A stretch of DNA of 64,000 bases from Tyto alba (GCF_018691265.1 NW_024881322.1:7564001-7628000), one strand, 5' to 3'. Shown: positions 1 through 13,800, numbered from the stretch's first letter. Notes: a model not told the origin generated them from the letters alone. Translations and numbers: made by a program.

Positions 1-2036
1 AGCATTTCTAAGGTATTGACTCCTTTCCCCTGCCCACACATCTTGTTTTACCTGGAAATTTTTTAGTTGCAATCCTGATCAAGAAACAATGATGCCTATA
101 AATGTATGCATCATGCTGGTGATACCACTTGTTTGCCCTAGGCCTGTCAGTTTGTCTCTGCCTTGTAACCACAGAAAGTGAGTGTCATCATTTAGGCCCA
201 GCAGGCAGCTTAGAACCATTGTAGCTGTTTGCTCTCTCCTCCCCCCTCAGTGGGATGGGGAGGAGAATCAGAAAAAAAAAAAAATGTATGGGTTTTGATA
301 AGGACATTTTAATAACTAAAATACCATAAAATATAATAACAATAATCAATAACAACAACAACAATAATAATAATATGAAACAGGATATAAAAAAAGAGCT
401 AAAACCAAGGAAAAAGAAACAAGCGATGCACAACACAGTTGCTCACCACCCACTGACTGATACCCAGACAGTCCCTGGGCAGCGATCGGCTCCTTTCTGC
501 TGACTCCCCCCAGTTTACATACTGCGCGTGACGTTCTGTGGTATGGAATAGCCCTTTGGCTAGTTCAGGTCAGCTGTCCTGGCCATACTCCCTCCCAGCT
601 CCTTGTACACCTTGCTGGCAGATCACAGGGAACTGAATAATCCTTGACTTAGGATAAGCACTACTTGGCAACAACTAAAACATCAACATGTTATCAGCAT
701 TATTCCCAGACTAAATCCAAAACGTGCTGTACCAGATACTAAAAGAAAATTAACTGTATCCCAGCCGAAACCAAGACAGTGAGTCATGGTTGTGGCATAT
801 GCAGAAAACCTACGGACGCTTTTCTGTGAGCCTCAGTATCAGAACCTGTCAGGTTTATCATGACTGGCAGATCTGCGCCGTGTCCAGCAGGAGGATAAAA
901 ATAGACTTGCGGCTGGAAATACCACTGGAGTTGGGTTTGTGCCTTTTCCTTCTTTGTATCAGAAAGACAAAAAGTCAGTGTCCCCAGAAGAAGCCGGGAG
1001 CTGTTTTCTCTGTGTCCCCTGCTTCAGGAGCCCATGCTAGCTCATCACATCCAGCAGCCATGTCCCAAGAGAAGCAAAGCCTTCGCCTCTCCCCTCGATG
1101 TGTTCATAAGTCCTCACCTCCAAAGAGAGGTGCTGCATATGTGGTGGAAAAGAGGACTGAGTGCTCTGAGTGCCTTTCCACCTTACCAACATGGGTCTTT
1201 GCACCTGAGGGGCTCTTTGGGTAGCAGCAGCGATAGGAAGAGAGGGTATGTCCAGCCTCCTGGGAAGCTGGGACTTGATGTGGTGACCCAGCATCCCTCG
1301 TAGGTCTGCAGAGATGACAGCCAGGATCTATGCATTTCTAAATACATCAAGTCTCCTTAGACCTCTCTACATGATGGAGAAGTAATGAAGGCTGCAAGCC
1401 TGATTTGTTTGCCCTTGTTATTAACTGTCAGCCAGATGTAAGCCGTGGCCACCTTTGCACAAATGGCAGGAGAAGGACCAGACACGGGTCACTGATTAAT
1501 TTGCCTGTTGCCCTTCCTCCTAACAAACCTTTTTCAAAGTTTTTTAACATGGACTATCTCAAAACTGTCATTTCTTTATTACAGTTGTTGCAGGTCAAGG
1601 TCTAGGAGATGTTTGCATATGTGCAGGAAGCATGGGCAGCGTTTTACTTGGTGATGCTCACTTTTCAGGCGGAAGAACATAAACTAGGGCTGTAAATTCA
1701 CTGTCATAAATACTTGAAGGTCAGATCAGAAACAAGTTTTCCTCCAGTTCCTGTGGGATGAAAAGACTGCCAAGCAGGGTGTGTTTTTTTGGCAGAATCC
1801 CTCTCCTCTATCTACACAGAGTTTCACCCCCATCCGCCGGCGTTGCTCGTCAGCACGGGGCCGCGGCTGCCAGGAAGCCTGCAGTCACCGTACAGCAGAG
1901 CGGTGCGCTTCTGGTAAATGGCTCATGTGTGGTCATCCAAATTGTGGCTGGAGGTGATCTCAAACAGGGGTGCCGGTATTTCCAAACTAAAACACTGTCC
2001 AAAGCTGGATGGCTGATACTTGCAGATATTTTGGGC

Positions 2037-2053
2037 CACACACACACACACAG
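2037..2053. repeat. (CA)n microsatellite
   Basis: A short run of alternating C and A at about 2037-2053. A second, less regular CA-rich run lies at about 5442-5460. Confidence 0.8.
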
Positions 2054-3744
2054 AAAGTGATGTGGGACTAATGGGTGAGCTGTGTTTGAAGAGTGGGCAG
2101 CTCAATGCAGCAGACCTTGCAAGGTGGCTGAAGGTGATGGCCAACTCTAAGACCTTGGTTTACCAGGGCAGAAGGTGGGTTATCCTTATGTGGGAGCTAC
2201 AGTAGTGTGCTTGCATGGAGTTTTTGCACACTTGAGACGAAATATTTTTAGAAGAGTCTTGAGCACACGTTTCTTCTCCTGTTCCAGAAAAGTACACTCT
2301 TATTTGCACATCTTCCTAGCACTGGCTGTAATGAGTCTTTCATGCGTCTTCCCCTCATTCTCAAACACAGCCCTAATTTTTCAGTATCTTATTCAGATTT
2401 TCCTCAAGAAGAGCTATACCATGTCACGCTTTAAACAGCAGAAGCAGCAGGTGCATGGTTAACAGAAAGGCTCACAGTGTCACTCTTGAAAATTGAAGTA
2501 AGTATGCTTGAATTAATGGTGGGAAGCGTTTGAAAAACCTGTTGTATAAACAAGGTCCAAGAGTATTATGTTCTAAGGTAAATAATACCTTGTATACCTT
2601 TACAAGGAACGAAGCCAAATGAAATTACATTTGCAGTTGAACCTTAAAATGTAGTTGGACTGATTAGATAAGGAACTATACATAAAACCTGAGAAATGTC
2701 CCTGTTGTCATTGACAAGGAGCCACTGAAACTTGGAAGGTTTGTACAACATCTCAGTCACAGCATATATCAAAATAACTTGAAGGACATGTTTGCCTGGG
2801 TGATAAGTAGTAGAAGTAGGCATCATAAATAAGATCAGTAGATTGTTCTGCTGAGTTTGGTCTATTTAAAATTTCTGAGGAATTTGATTCAGTGCCCTGT
2901 GTTGACTCTTCAGAGACCTTAAATATTGATCACATTGCAAGGATGTCACACACATACTTAATTCCACTAGAATACTGCAAGCAATGGGGTGGCTCCAAAG
3001 AGGGAAGTCATGGTGGCTGAACACAGCAGAAGACTGGTGCCATGGCTCTGACCTTGGCTGTCACAGAAAAACTATGAAGTTACGAATATATGGATACTCA
3101 TCCTGATGTGTTCATGGGACCAGGTGCTCTGCTTACCTTTTGCAGAAGAGCCGCAGCAGGCCTTCGTTTTGGGGGTCTGAGAGCTGCAGAGGGGCATTGT
3201 ACAGGGTGGGCACTCACCCACAACAAATGTCGTGGTGCTTGCAGCTCACTTGGTCTCAGAGAAAAATCTGGGGTGAGGTCAAGTCAGTGGTAAAAGCCTT
3301 CCCAGAAGAGTCAGGAGTTTGCCTCTAAAAATTGTCCGGGGTGTTGTGCCATGTCACTTTTAAAAGGAAGGGATTGCAAGAAGACATTTCTGAAAATGTG
3401 GTCCTGAAGAAGACACAAAGTATTTTAGACTATAAAGCAACACCCTCTATTTTCAGGCAAAAGATGGTTGTTGGGCTAGGTGTTTCAGTGCCCTTTCTAA
3501 GGCAAGTCTGTGTCTAGATACTTAACACCAAAAAAAAGGTCAGCAACTTGCCTGTAAAATATGAAATGGGGTCCTGGGCCATGGGCAGGGGGGAAGGGAA
3601 GGCCCCGGGGGTCGGGCAGGGCAGGCAGTTCTGGTGGTGCCCTCAGGGCCCTCACAAAGTCAATGGCTGTACCTGGGGTGTTTCCAGTGCCAGACCCTCA
3701 GGTTCAAGATGGGCATTGGGAAACTGGTCTGGCACAAAGATACT

Positions 3745-4075
3745 ATGGTGACAGGGGCCTACAAGGAGAGGCTAAGGGATGTGGGCTTGTTGGAAAGGAG
3801 TTACAGAGGTAGCGGAGTCAAGCTCCACTCCATAAAAATGACCAGAACAAGAAGAGGCAACAGGCACAGGTTTTGTCTTGGAACTTTCAAGCTGGCCATC
3901 AGGGAAAAAAAAGTCACCAGGAGGTTAGCTGCCCAGTGAGACATCAGAGTCTCCACCCATGAAGGTTTTCGAGGCTCAGCTAGACAAAACATCAACTGAC
4001 CCGATCTAGTGTCGATGACAATCCCATCTGAGCAGGAGGCTGGACTTCCTGTGACCTATGGATGGATTTCACTGG
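3745..4075 (+). repeat. Diverged CR1 LINE 3' fragment
   Basis: Successive pieces recall the avian CR1 3' consensus in the right order. They are an 'aggagaggctaaggga' block near 3765, a 'ggcaacaggcacagg' block near 3856, a 'gctgcccagtgag' block near 3927, then 'gatctagtgt' and 'gcaggaggctgga' up to about 4046. Many indels separate the matches, so this is an old copy. The borders are approximate. Confidence 0.55.
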
Positions 4076-7000
4076 CAACACCATCTATAACTGAAACTGG
4101 GTTTCCCTTTTACCTCCCAGTTTGGCAGTTCCCATTACACGTTGCTGTGCCACAGAAAGGAGGTTCCTCCCCGTGGCACCATACAGACCTAGGCCATCAG
4201 GGGCTGCTTGGCTAACGGCAGAAACCATAACAGGCACGGCTGTACTAATTGCCAAGACTTCCTAAGCAGTTCCTGGGGCTGCTGCACGCCCTTGAAGTGC
4301 CAAGGGATTGCTGGTGCTGGGTTAATGCCTGGGGAGCTCCTGGGTTGGGCCTCCCACTCCCGTTTTGCTAAGGGGGAGACGATGGACACACTGCTCTACC
4401 CTGCACGGGTCTTACACGGGGGCTCCACTGCACCCCGCGGGGATGAAGCCGCAGCAATGGAAATAAGTGGAAGGGTTGGAAGGAGTGGTAGTAGGTGGGG
4501 CGTGGCGGATGGTACCACCACTTTTTGGAAGAGGCATGTACGTTTTGAACGCGTTGCTCAATCTCGCTTGGCTCAGAGGTCACCACAAGCTGCGGTTTCA
4601 TCCTGCCTGTGGGAATCGGGGCTGGGGCTTGGCTATGTGAGCAGCTCGCCTCGTCCCCGGGCACAAGCAGAGCCTCTCTGTTTTTGCAGCAAGAGGTAAG
4701 GGTCGAACAACTCTGCTTGGCACCGGGACCTGCTCTCCATCCGTGTGCAGGGTCTGAACATCAGCCAGGGCTTTGAACCTCATTGCTTTCAGTAAGTTCA
4801 GGCAACACCTAGGCAGGAGTGAGCAGCGCCCCAGGGAAGGATGAGGCATTACAAATGCCACATCTCCAGCTGCCAAGTGACCTTCCTCATCTAGAGAGGA
4901 GGTATTTTGAATGACTCGTTCCCTTCAGGACACTCCTGAATTAGGCAACTCACGGGCATGGCTCTGCCAGAAACCAGTGCTGTATGAAAATGCTTCCTAA
5001 AAAACGTTGGTGAGCACGGAGCTACTCCAGTGGCCCACCGAGGTGAGAGCACCTTGTGCTGCTGGGAAGGACAACGGCCTGGATGCTGCAAAGAGGGGTG
5101 AGGGGTGTATGCTGGCTCGGTTGCTCTTCAGGACAAAGAGCCAGAGATCCCGGCCCTCAGTCAGTCCCACCTTCCCAAGGAGACTGCCAGACGTGGCATC
5201 CACATGTCCAGGGGTGAGCCAAAGCCTTTGCACTCACCGTGCTTTGGGTCTGCTCCCATATAGCGCGCGAGCCGGATCCCCAGCGCCGCGCGGGGCCAGC
5301 TCCTTCCTGCAAATCCTCCTGGTCTCGCCGGGTTCTCCCTTCCCACCACGTAGTGATTTCGGTCACACTGCTGGCTGGTGGGGATACGGCATGGCATAAT
5401 CTGACCTATAGTCTGTAGACTCTGTGCATCGATAGGTATATAGACACACACACCCACACAGACAGATGGGAGAAGCTCTTACACCACCCCTGCAGAAAGA
5501 AATGTTACTTGAAGACACTGGCATGCAAGTTTCTGTTTTCTCACTTAGACACGCGCAACCAAACACATATCCTGTAGGTGGGAAAGTATTCTGTCAGTAT
5601 TTTCCTTGTTCTCTGAAGCTGTTTTTAATATACAGATAAACTATTTTATCCCCGATTCAATATTTGCACTACCGATTTCCCTGCCCTTACCTTTTTTGCA
5701 GCCCTCTTTTGCTTTATTTTTCCTCGTACCTTTTCATATTGTTTGCTTTAGGTGTAGTCCGTGGACACGTGTCCACACTGCAATCAGTCAGTGTGGTCAT
5801 ACATGCCCACTCGAAGCTAGTTCATGGGTCAGTGGCAGTAGGGTGGATACGGCCCCGGAGTAACTGCCCCCACCCCGTTGGACCCTTTCCAAGCGCACAC
5901 TGCAGGCTGCGGGATCGCACGGCATGGGGGTCCTTCTCCTCCCTCATCTTGGGTCTTTTGATGGGGTAGGACGAAGGTGTGAGGCGCGAGTTAGCAGGCT
6001 AGAACCATTTAGTGCGGAAAAGAGATGGTGGTGGTTTATAACAGGGGGGGCTAAGACCATGAGCTGCATGGAGAAAGTAAGCTGCGATAGCTGTTGACTG
6101 TCCTCTACCACGAGGACGGGGGCCACGGGGGAAGCTAGCAAGCAGCAGCTTCAAAGCCAGAGGAGCTTCCTCCTCCTCCAGTGTGTCACTCAGCCGACAC
6201 ACTGCAGGATGCAGCAGAGGCTGGCGGGTTCCTTGAGTTCAAAAGGGGAGCAATTTTATTAAAAAGAAAAGTGCTGTCTGGAAAAGGTGACGTGATGGAG
6301 ATCTTTTTTTTTTTTTTGTAATTTATTGCACAAAATTGTAAAGGCATGTTTTGCTGAGATGCAGAAGTACCTCATCCTGAGTCATTTTAGTCCAATACAG
6401 AATGTAGTCATCTCAGTACTGGAGCACGCTTATTTTGTTTTTTCCAGTGCAACAGTTGTACCAGAATTGAGGGTCAAACAGTCATAGTACTGAAATCCCA
6501 AGTGCAATCTTCACACATAGTTGCTCCCTATATCTAGACTGATTTTGTAATTTTGCCTCCTGCATCTCAGCCAGGGAAGGGGATCTTAAAAATAACCAAA
6601 AAAAGATATTTTAACGTTATAACATTTTGTCTTGCTGTTAAAACAGCTTTATATTTTTCCAAGGTGGCCTGGACTAAAACCTCATTTTCCTGTGATTGAC
6701 CACAGGACTTCTCTTTCAGGGCAGGGAAGATGCTACACAAGAGTGTTTTGTCTGAGTAGCCATAAGCCTACATTTGTTATATGTATAGTTATGGTCTCTG
6801 GTTCATCTCAGTCTTTGCCTTCTTCAGGAGCAGACTCCCTGGGTGGCGTTGGGTTGGTCACAGAGTGATATGGTTTCCATTCCTTCTGGAGGTAAAATGC
6901 CTGAAGCTAGTCACCTATATCCTTAACTTCAGGTCAAAAAACCCTTTCAAGGTTCAATGAGAAGGAAACAATGGAATTTCTGTAATAATTTTATTGGCAT

Positions 7001-9113
7001 CAGTCATTTCTCTGCTATTTGCCTGTGAGAAACTCATTACCAAGTAGCCAGAGCCAGATGACTTGGAATCAGTTAAGATCTGGGCTTGGCCATCTTGCAT
7101 CAAGCCCTGACATCCAATTGCCTGCCACAAGTTGGCTCATGTAAGATTAAAAGAGAATCTGCCTGCTGGGAACACAGGGTGCCCTCGGGGCATAGCTGAC
7201 AGGCCACTGTCATGGCCCATGGTTGGTGTACACGAGTGAGAAGTGATCGGATCAACTCTCCTTTCAGAGTAACAGCAGCACTAACATGTTGGGATCATTA
7301 CGTTGACAAGATGCATCTTGCTACTAGGAAATTCCTAATGACTGAGAGACAAGCATAACGAAATAGTGAGGGGAGGACCAACGTAGCACCTCAAATAAGG
7401 TCCAGCTCAAAAGAGATGGAACAGATCTTCCGCTGTTGGTTTTTTTTTTTTTTTTTTTTCTTTTTATCCACCCAAGACTTCTCATTACTTACCGTTCCCT
7501 AGGCTGTGATTCAGGAAGGACTCCCCACGTTCTAGATGGTACAGGTGGGAGCAGCCCAGCTGTGGTCAGTGGGAGGCACCATCTCGCCGTGGTGGCCCTC
7601 AGGACCCAGACACGGGCAGTGTGCTCCGCGGGGCGGCTGGGAGGATGAGCTCGCCTTTCCAGCGTGCTGAAAACGAAACCTGCGGTGCTTTTGGTCTGTA
7701 TTTATGCTGAGTGTTACTCTGACTGGGCATAGGGAAAAAAAGACAAAACAAAAGCAACTTGAAGATTTAAGTGGTTATAAAAAATGTAGGTCGGTACATT
7801 GCTATTATAAAAGGCAACTTCTCCATAACTAGACATGGGGTCGCAAGTGAATAAAACTGTAAAGCTAAGGTTTGGGTTGCACTTCATGTCCTTCCTACTT
7901 GGCACCGATACCTGTGGTCATGCTCTGGAACTTTGACTTGTTCTTGTCATTTTTGATACACAAAATAAACAAAACATGAGACAAAGGACAAACTTGTAAA
8001 TAGAGGAGCAGCCTCTGGAGAGTTCTGATTTTATTTGTTTGCATTTTATTACCTTCTTATGCCAGCTAATAAGGTGAGTTACCTTGCAGCAGATAGATGC
8101 AGATAAGGCTGATAGCCTCTGGTGTCTGATTTTGCAAGCAGGGAAGTGAGTCGCTGAAGTTATTGGTAGTAAGCTGGAGATAGCCTGTGAAAAAGATACC
8201 ATCTCCTGTTTCTGTTAATTAGAAGAGTATACTTTTATGAGGCAGATTGAAGTGATTAACTGTTGTTAACTGTTTGGGAAAAAAAAAAAAATGTGAAGGG
8301 GCTAGTATTCTTCATAGCTTCACTGAGGAGGAGCCACGCTCTGAACCACAGTGAGCCACTCTAGCCACCCTGACCAGCAAAGACAAAAGGCGATTTGCCC
8401 ATAGGAAGGACAGAGATTGCCTGTTGACAACTCGAAACAAGCTGAAACCCTGTCTTTGAAAATTGTTGCTGCAGTGTAAGTTGAAATCCCCTTTCTTGGA
8501 CCTTGCCAACAACTGCCTCGGAGAATATTACAGTTTAATGGCCTTTCCTGGTAAGGCAAACTCGTAGGAGCCAGGAGAGGAGCTCATGTAGGAGCGTTTT
8601 ACCATATGCCAAGTTTGGTGCCATTGAATTGAGAAAGTACCAGTGCATAGGAAAAGATAATGGGAGGAAGCAAGACCAGCAACTGCACAAAGTGAAAGGA
8701 GAACTGAAAGCTAGATGCTGTCTGCTGACATAAACCAAAAAGTCCTGTAGGCAGTGAAAAGGTCAACCACTTTCCAGGACAGAGTAGGAGTAGGTTCATG
8801 TCAGGGAAGAACCTACACCCATCTAACTTCTACAATTTTTCCTTGAACTCTGAGGTTCACAGTGAGGGTCAGAACAGGCACACTGTTGAAATCAGCCTTT
8901 TGCGAAACCCTATAGGACTGGAAATGTGACTGTCCCTGGTGAATACATCCATGCCGTGCCGCCGCTACGGACTCTCCAGCACATACCTAACAAAATTTCT
9001 TCAGGAGCAAAGCGTTAGTGACATCAACCCATACCTGATTGCAAAAATCTGTAGTTTTTTCTGTAGGACTACTGTGTCAACACATTTTAAGCTGCCTCCA
9101 ACCAAGCATGGAA

Positions 9114-9166
9114 TTATATATATATATGTATGTATATATATATATATTTATGTATGTATATATAAA
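9114..9166. repeat. (TA)n / (TATG)n simple repeat
   Basis: Alternating TA tracts interrupted twice by a TATGTATG motif. This is simple-sequence DNA and easily melted. No function can be assigned. Confidence 0.85.
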
Positions 9167-10700
9167 CAAGTTGAGACTGGATTAGAAAGCTACTGTCAAT
9201 TACTTCAGATGAAGTGGATTATTCTGTTGCTGCACTTAAGTGGAAACCAGTAACAGACATCATCAATGTTCAGATTACATGTATTATTTGTTATTGTACT
9301 GACATTCCATGTATACTTTACTTGATCCCATGCTGTTTCTAAACAAAAATGTCTTTCACCCTTCAGGAAGAAAGAAATGCAGAGTAAAAGCAACACTGAA
9401 AGGTAAATTGAGGTTGTAGTGGTTTTTTCAACAGTGAAATATGTAATTGCCAGCACATTGTCTGTTGCTGAATGGTGAGTGATGCTCCATCCACTAAGAA
9501 TGCTGGTGTTTCAGATGTTCATGCAGATGTCCTGCGAGATTATAGCTGTGTACTGAACCCTTGGTGCCCTGTGATGCGCTAGTCATGCTCTCCAGTAAGG
9601 ACACCCAACATACACCTGCCAGCAAGCAGTGACATGCTCGAAGGGAGGGATCTGCTAACTCAGCACCTAGCTTGCACCAACACTTCAGCACCAAATGAAA
9701 CAGTCCTCCTAAGGTAAATACCTAGCTACCTGAAGTGATGGAGAAAAGTCAGTGCCTTTGAAGGCTTCCACGGGGAGATCTTGTTTAGGGAGATCCTACA
9801 TTTGGATGCGCCAGCCCTGCAGTCTGGATCTTACCCTGGGCTGCAGCCGTGAAGGGAGGCGTCAGGACACTGAGGCTGCTCCCACTGCTGAGCTGCTCTT
9901 CGCTTTGAGGTATTTGAGGGCATGTTTGTATCGCTTTCTGGCCACCGGCCCCATGGCACTGTTGGCCTGTATGCCACCTGCTCTGCCCTCCATGGGGCAG
10001 ACTCGTCTCTCCAGCTTTGGTCGCGCTGCAGACCAGGGTGGCAGTGGGGCATGTAGGGTCCAGCCACCTCCTGGGCAGAGACCTTTGGTAGAGCTGTCAG
10101 CAAATGGCCCCTGATCCACCACATTTCTTGCTCCTCCTGGGCATGGCCTGTTTCTCCTCTTCCCCACCCGGCGCTCCCGCTGGGCTCTCTCCCCTGGCAT
10201 CCACCTGACCGCACGGGGAGGGGGCCAGCACCAGGGTCCTTGGCCTTTCCAACCCACATCCGTAAACGCTGGAATTTAGCCCACAGCTTCAAATGCTTAT
10301 GTCCCAAATGCAGTGGCAAAAACCTCATTAACTTCAAAGAAAGTTAGACTGGTCCTAGTGAGGAACTCTGTTTTCCTAAGGATGAATTGTTCGTGGGCTG
10401 CCTTGTAAATTTAGCCCTCGAGTTGCAGTCCCAGTAACCTGGATGTTAGGGCATAGGTGTATTCTTGTTACTCATCTAGCCCATGATTTTGCTGTTTGTC
10501 AGTGAAGGGTCTGTCCACCTGTCATCGGATTGTGCAAATCCACCTTCCACGTGAGTTGGGATTTAAGTTTCGCTGTTTTTCAGGGTCTGACTATGTGCAG
10601 AGGGAGTTGTAGTCATTTTTTTTTTTTTTTCCATGGGAACTTCCTTTCTCTAAACACCACCCCTTGGCAGTGGACCTGCTGACACCTCAGAGCGAGGCAC

Positions 10701-10710
10701 TGATAAAAAG
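10701..10710 (+). promoter_or_regulatory. TGM4: TATA-like box upstream of candidate TGM4 exon 1
   Basis: The sequence TGATAAAAAG lies about 110 bases before the proposed start codon at 10,820. That would put transcription start near 10,730 and give a 5' leader of about 90 nt. No CpG island covers this site, which fits a tissue-restricted TATA promoter. The 13-mer CACCTCAGAGCGA occurs at 10,683-10,695 and again at 10,791-10,803, once on each side of the expected start. The call rests on motif and spacing only. Confidence 0.4.
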
Positions 10711-10819
10711 GGCAGCCTGCCTTCCTTCTCCACACTCAGAAGCCAGTGGCAGAGGCTACTCAGGAGCTTGGAAGCTGCTGGCATCACAGGCACCTCAGAG
10801 CGAAACATCGACAAGAACC

Positions 10820-10835
10820 ATGAGCAATAACACTG
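10820..10835 (+). CDS. TGM4: TGM4 coding exon 1 (candidate)
   Basis: The ATG sits in a good context (ACC before it, A after it). It encodes M-S-N-N-T plus one base, followed by the strong donor GTGAGT. The phase is 1, which is what exon 2 requires, and the join reads [16 protein letters not shown]. Human TGM4 starts with a similarly short leader before its LQVLHIDF. Other family members also keep only a few residues in exon 1. The exon is too short to recognise by homology, and it lies 5.9 kb from exon 2. Confidence 0.6.
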
Positions 10836-13800
10836 GTGAGTTTTTAGCACTTGATATGATCGCCTATATTAGATGTGCTGTTTGGCACATCTTCAGGGAG
10901 GACGGCAGCTCCCGTGGAGGTGGGGGGTTTCTCACACCCCTGACTGCTGTGGATGACACCTTGGGGAAAGGTGTTTTAGTGCCACCACTGCTCCCGGGGG
11001 ATAGGTTTGCTCTGGCTACGCAAATTCTGCTTTTGACATATCGGTAAACCAACTGAAAAATGCAAATCGCTTTTCATCAACCTGTAGACATCTGGCTCTA
11101 TTGGTGATAATGTCAAAGAAATGCAGCTTTTCTAAACTTGTTCTGTGTCAAGGTGAAAGGAATTCCTTTCTTTCAGGTTACTTAACCGCATAGATTATTG
11201 CTCTTTAGTGATGGCTGATACCATCTGACAGAAGGTTCAAAGTAACTGAAAAGGGGATTTATTTGGACTTGAGCTCCATCCCGCAGCCGTCCTGCCTGCC
11301 CTATTGTCAGAAGATCCTGCACCTACCTAGGAAGGTGCCTGAGTCACTCCTGTAGCAGCTGCTGAACCACCACCCCTGGGGTTTGGGGTGCAGCTGAGGA
11401 GCTGTGGTGCTCGGTGGTGACTGGAGCGGGGCCGGGAGCAGCTCTCCACAGCCATCAGGAGGGGAGGGGTGTCCTGACACCGCTCCGAGCCCCTCCATTT
11501 CACACCTCCCTACTCTGGGTGTGGATGATCTGAAATTTTCCAGGAAGTCTTGGGCAGCAGCATCTTTGGGATGTATTCTCATGTCTCTGGGATGTGAGGG
11601 TGTTTGCCTGGAGTTTGGGCAAGGATGGGGAATAAATGCAGGTGTCCAGGTTTTGCACTTTCTTGTAAAACTGCAGTTCTCACCCCACTTCCCTCCTGTC
11701 CTTCTGAGCAGCCTTTGTTCCCACTAAAGCCAGGCATGCTATAAACACTCTGCTCCGTGTTAATATTTTTTTTTAAACCCCATCACTTTATCCTCACGGA
11801 AAAAAGGCCCCAGATCCTTACCAGTGCAAAGTCCTCATGTCCCTGGTTCTGTTCTGGGCAATCACTGTGCTCTTGAATTTCTGAACTTCTCCCCAGGCAG
11901 GTCGCAATACGATGGGGCCAGCGGGTTAGCATGGGAAGGAGGTCTATAAGTGATAAATCATAGAACTAGGAGGTAAAAATAAAAATAATGCCTTGAAATT
12001 TCTTCTAAAAAAAAAGGCAGATAAAAAAAAAATCTGACAGACTTCAGGCTTTGGGTTTGCTTCTGTCCTGCCCCAGGAGGGGCGAGCACAGCCAGGGCTG
12101 AATTTCTGAACTTCTCCCCAGGCAGGTCGCAATACGATGGGGCCAGCGGGTTAGCATGGGAAGGAGGTCTGTAAGTGATAAATCATAGAACTAGGAGGTA
12201 AAAATAAAAATAATGCCTTGAAATTTCTTCTAAAAAAAAAGGCAGATAAAAAAAAAAATCTGACAGACTTCGGGCTTTGGGTTTGCTTCTGTCCTGCCCC
12301 AGGAGGGGCGAGCACAGCCAGGGGCTGCCTCTTGCAGCTCGAGCCTCTGTCCTGCGGGCGGGTGCGTTCTCGGCGCGCTTGGCTCTGCTATCAATCGATA
12401 ATTCCCGTGTTGGCAAAGCGGGGTGCCCGCAGGCAGGCGGGCACCGGGCAGGAGGCAGAGCAGGCAGCCGAAAGCGGCGGGTAGGGGCTGTCCCCGGGGA
12501 GGGAGCCGCCTCGGATGCGGCGGTGGGCATGCCGCCAGCTCGCTCCACGGCGTTCCTTGGCACGGGACACCGCTCCGGCCGGATCACAGGTTATCACGGG
12601 GGTGTTGGCGCAGGTACAAGCGCAGCGTGAGTGACGGGCAGTGCTGCGTGGGGGCAGGTCTTTGGCACCGCGCTCCGCACTGTCAGGGCACGTCCCAAGT
12701 CTGTGTTTTTCCCCTGTGCATCCTCAGCGTCGGTGATGTCCAGAAACAGGGGGTGCAAAGGCGGTCCCCAAGTTAGGAAATGCTGGAAGGATGGATTCCC
12801 CAGGGCCCTTTCCCAGACCCATCCTATGCATTCAGCTCTCACACCCCTCCATAGCCCTCTCCCATCACCAGGGCTCTTTTCTGGTAGCTTCTCAGCCCGG
12901 CACCAGGGTTTCCATAAGGAACAAGGTTGAGCAGCTTTGATGGCTGGAGATTTATTAATGCTGAGGAAGACGCATTTCCCCTTCATCCTTCTCAAGAGGG
13001 CTGAGCAATTTTAGCTGAAATTTTTTGACACATACACACCCCCTGTTGAACAAAACATCAGCCCGAGGTTGGCATCTGACAGGCAGGAAGCAAGCAAAAA
13101 GCACTCAAAAATGAAACGAGTTAACAAAAGGTAATAGCCAATTTTAAGTTGATTCGCTGTACCACTGATTACTGTTATGTAATTAAGATAAATATGGTTT
13201 ATATAGTTACTAAGCAGAAATACACGGAGGTAGTAATCTGGTGGGGATCCATGGGCAGTCAGTTCAGTTTACTCAAGGCTGCGGTCGCTGCCCGGTGCAG
13301 GTGGCAGTGGGAAGCGTGCCTGGGATTTCAGCCTGCCCTGGATCCAACCCTGCCTGTGGCACCTCTCATGCCACAGCAGCTACCAGCAGATTTCAGCCTC
13401 TTCGGTGTTAGGGATGGCTCTTGTTGATACTCAGGTTAGCACAGTTGCCTGGTACCATACAAATCTGTCAAGACATTTGGTGAATTAATCCCTTCAACCA
13501 TTATGCCTTTGACTTGGTAGTTTCTAAGCTACCATAAACATTTCCTGACTGTCCCATATCTTCATCTGAATCAGTCATGAGCCAAGTGCTTTTGAAGTAT
13601 TGTTACTCCCTACTGTTTTCATAGAATTTATCCTCTATCCTAAGGATATTTAATGGGCAAGTACAAGACAGGTTAAACACTTCCACCTATAGCTCAGCCA
13701 CATTCTGGCACACTCCAGCTTTCCCTGTCACACCTGGGGAGCCTGCCAAAGCCTGAAGCAGTGAGCCCAAACCCCCATCTTCACTGAAAGCTGAGGGCTT

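Larger units (their letters stand above)
1..10680. other. Upstream region without a recognisable gene
   Basis: I found no exon chain, RNA gene or conserved protein segment on either strand here. The open frames present are short, overlap on both strands, and show no splice-phase logic or family motif. The stretch contains short simple repeats, several poly-T runs (about 6303-6318, 7440-7460 and 10616-10630) and a decayed CR1 fragment near 3.75-4.1 kb. In human the neighbour on this side of TGM4 is TMEM42. I looked for its transmembrane signature and did not see it, so it is either further upstream or absent. Regulatory elements or a lncRNA cannot be excluded. Confidence 0.55.

Noticed and set aside
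4208..4699. 163-residue frame in the upstream region
   Set aside because: No start in good context, no motif, and an overlapping frame on the other strand. It is not supported as an exon.
9752..10337. Overlapping frames of 120 (+) and 168 (-) residues
   Set aside because: Both strands are open over the same moderately GC-rich stretch, with no splice sites or homology that I can recognise.
12529..12613. Alternative TGM4 first exon (ATGCCGCC..., phase 1)
   Set aside because: The phase fits and it lies in a CpG-rich block, but the donor GTACAA is weak and the leader would be 28 residues, longer than in human. The 10,820 exon is better.
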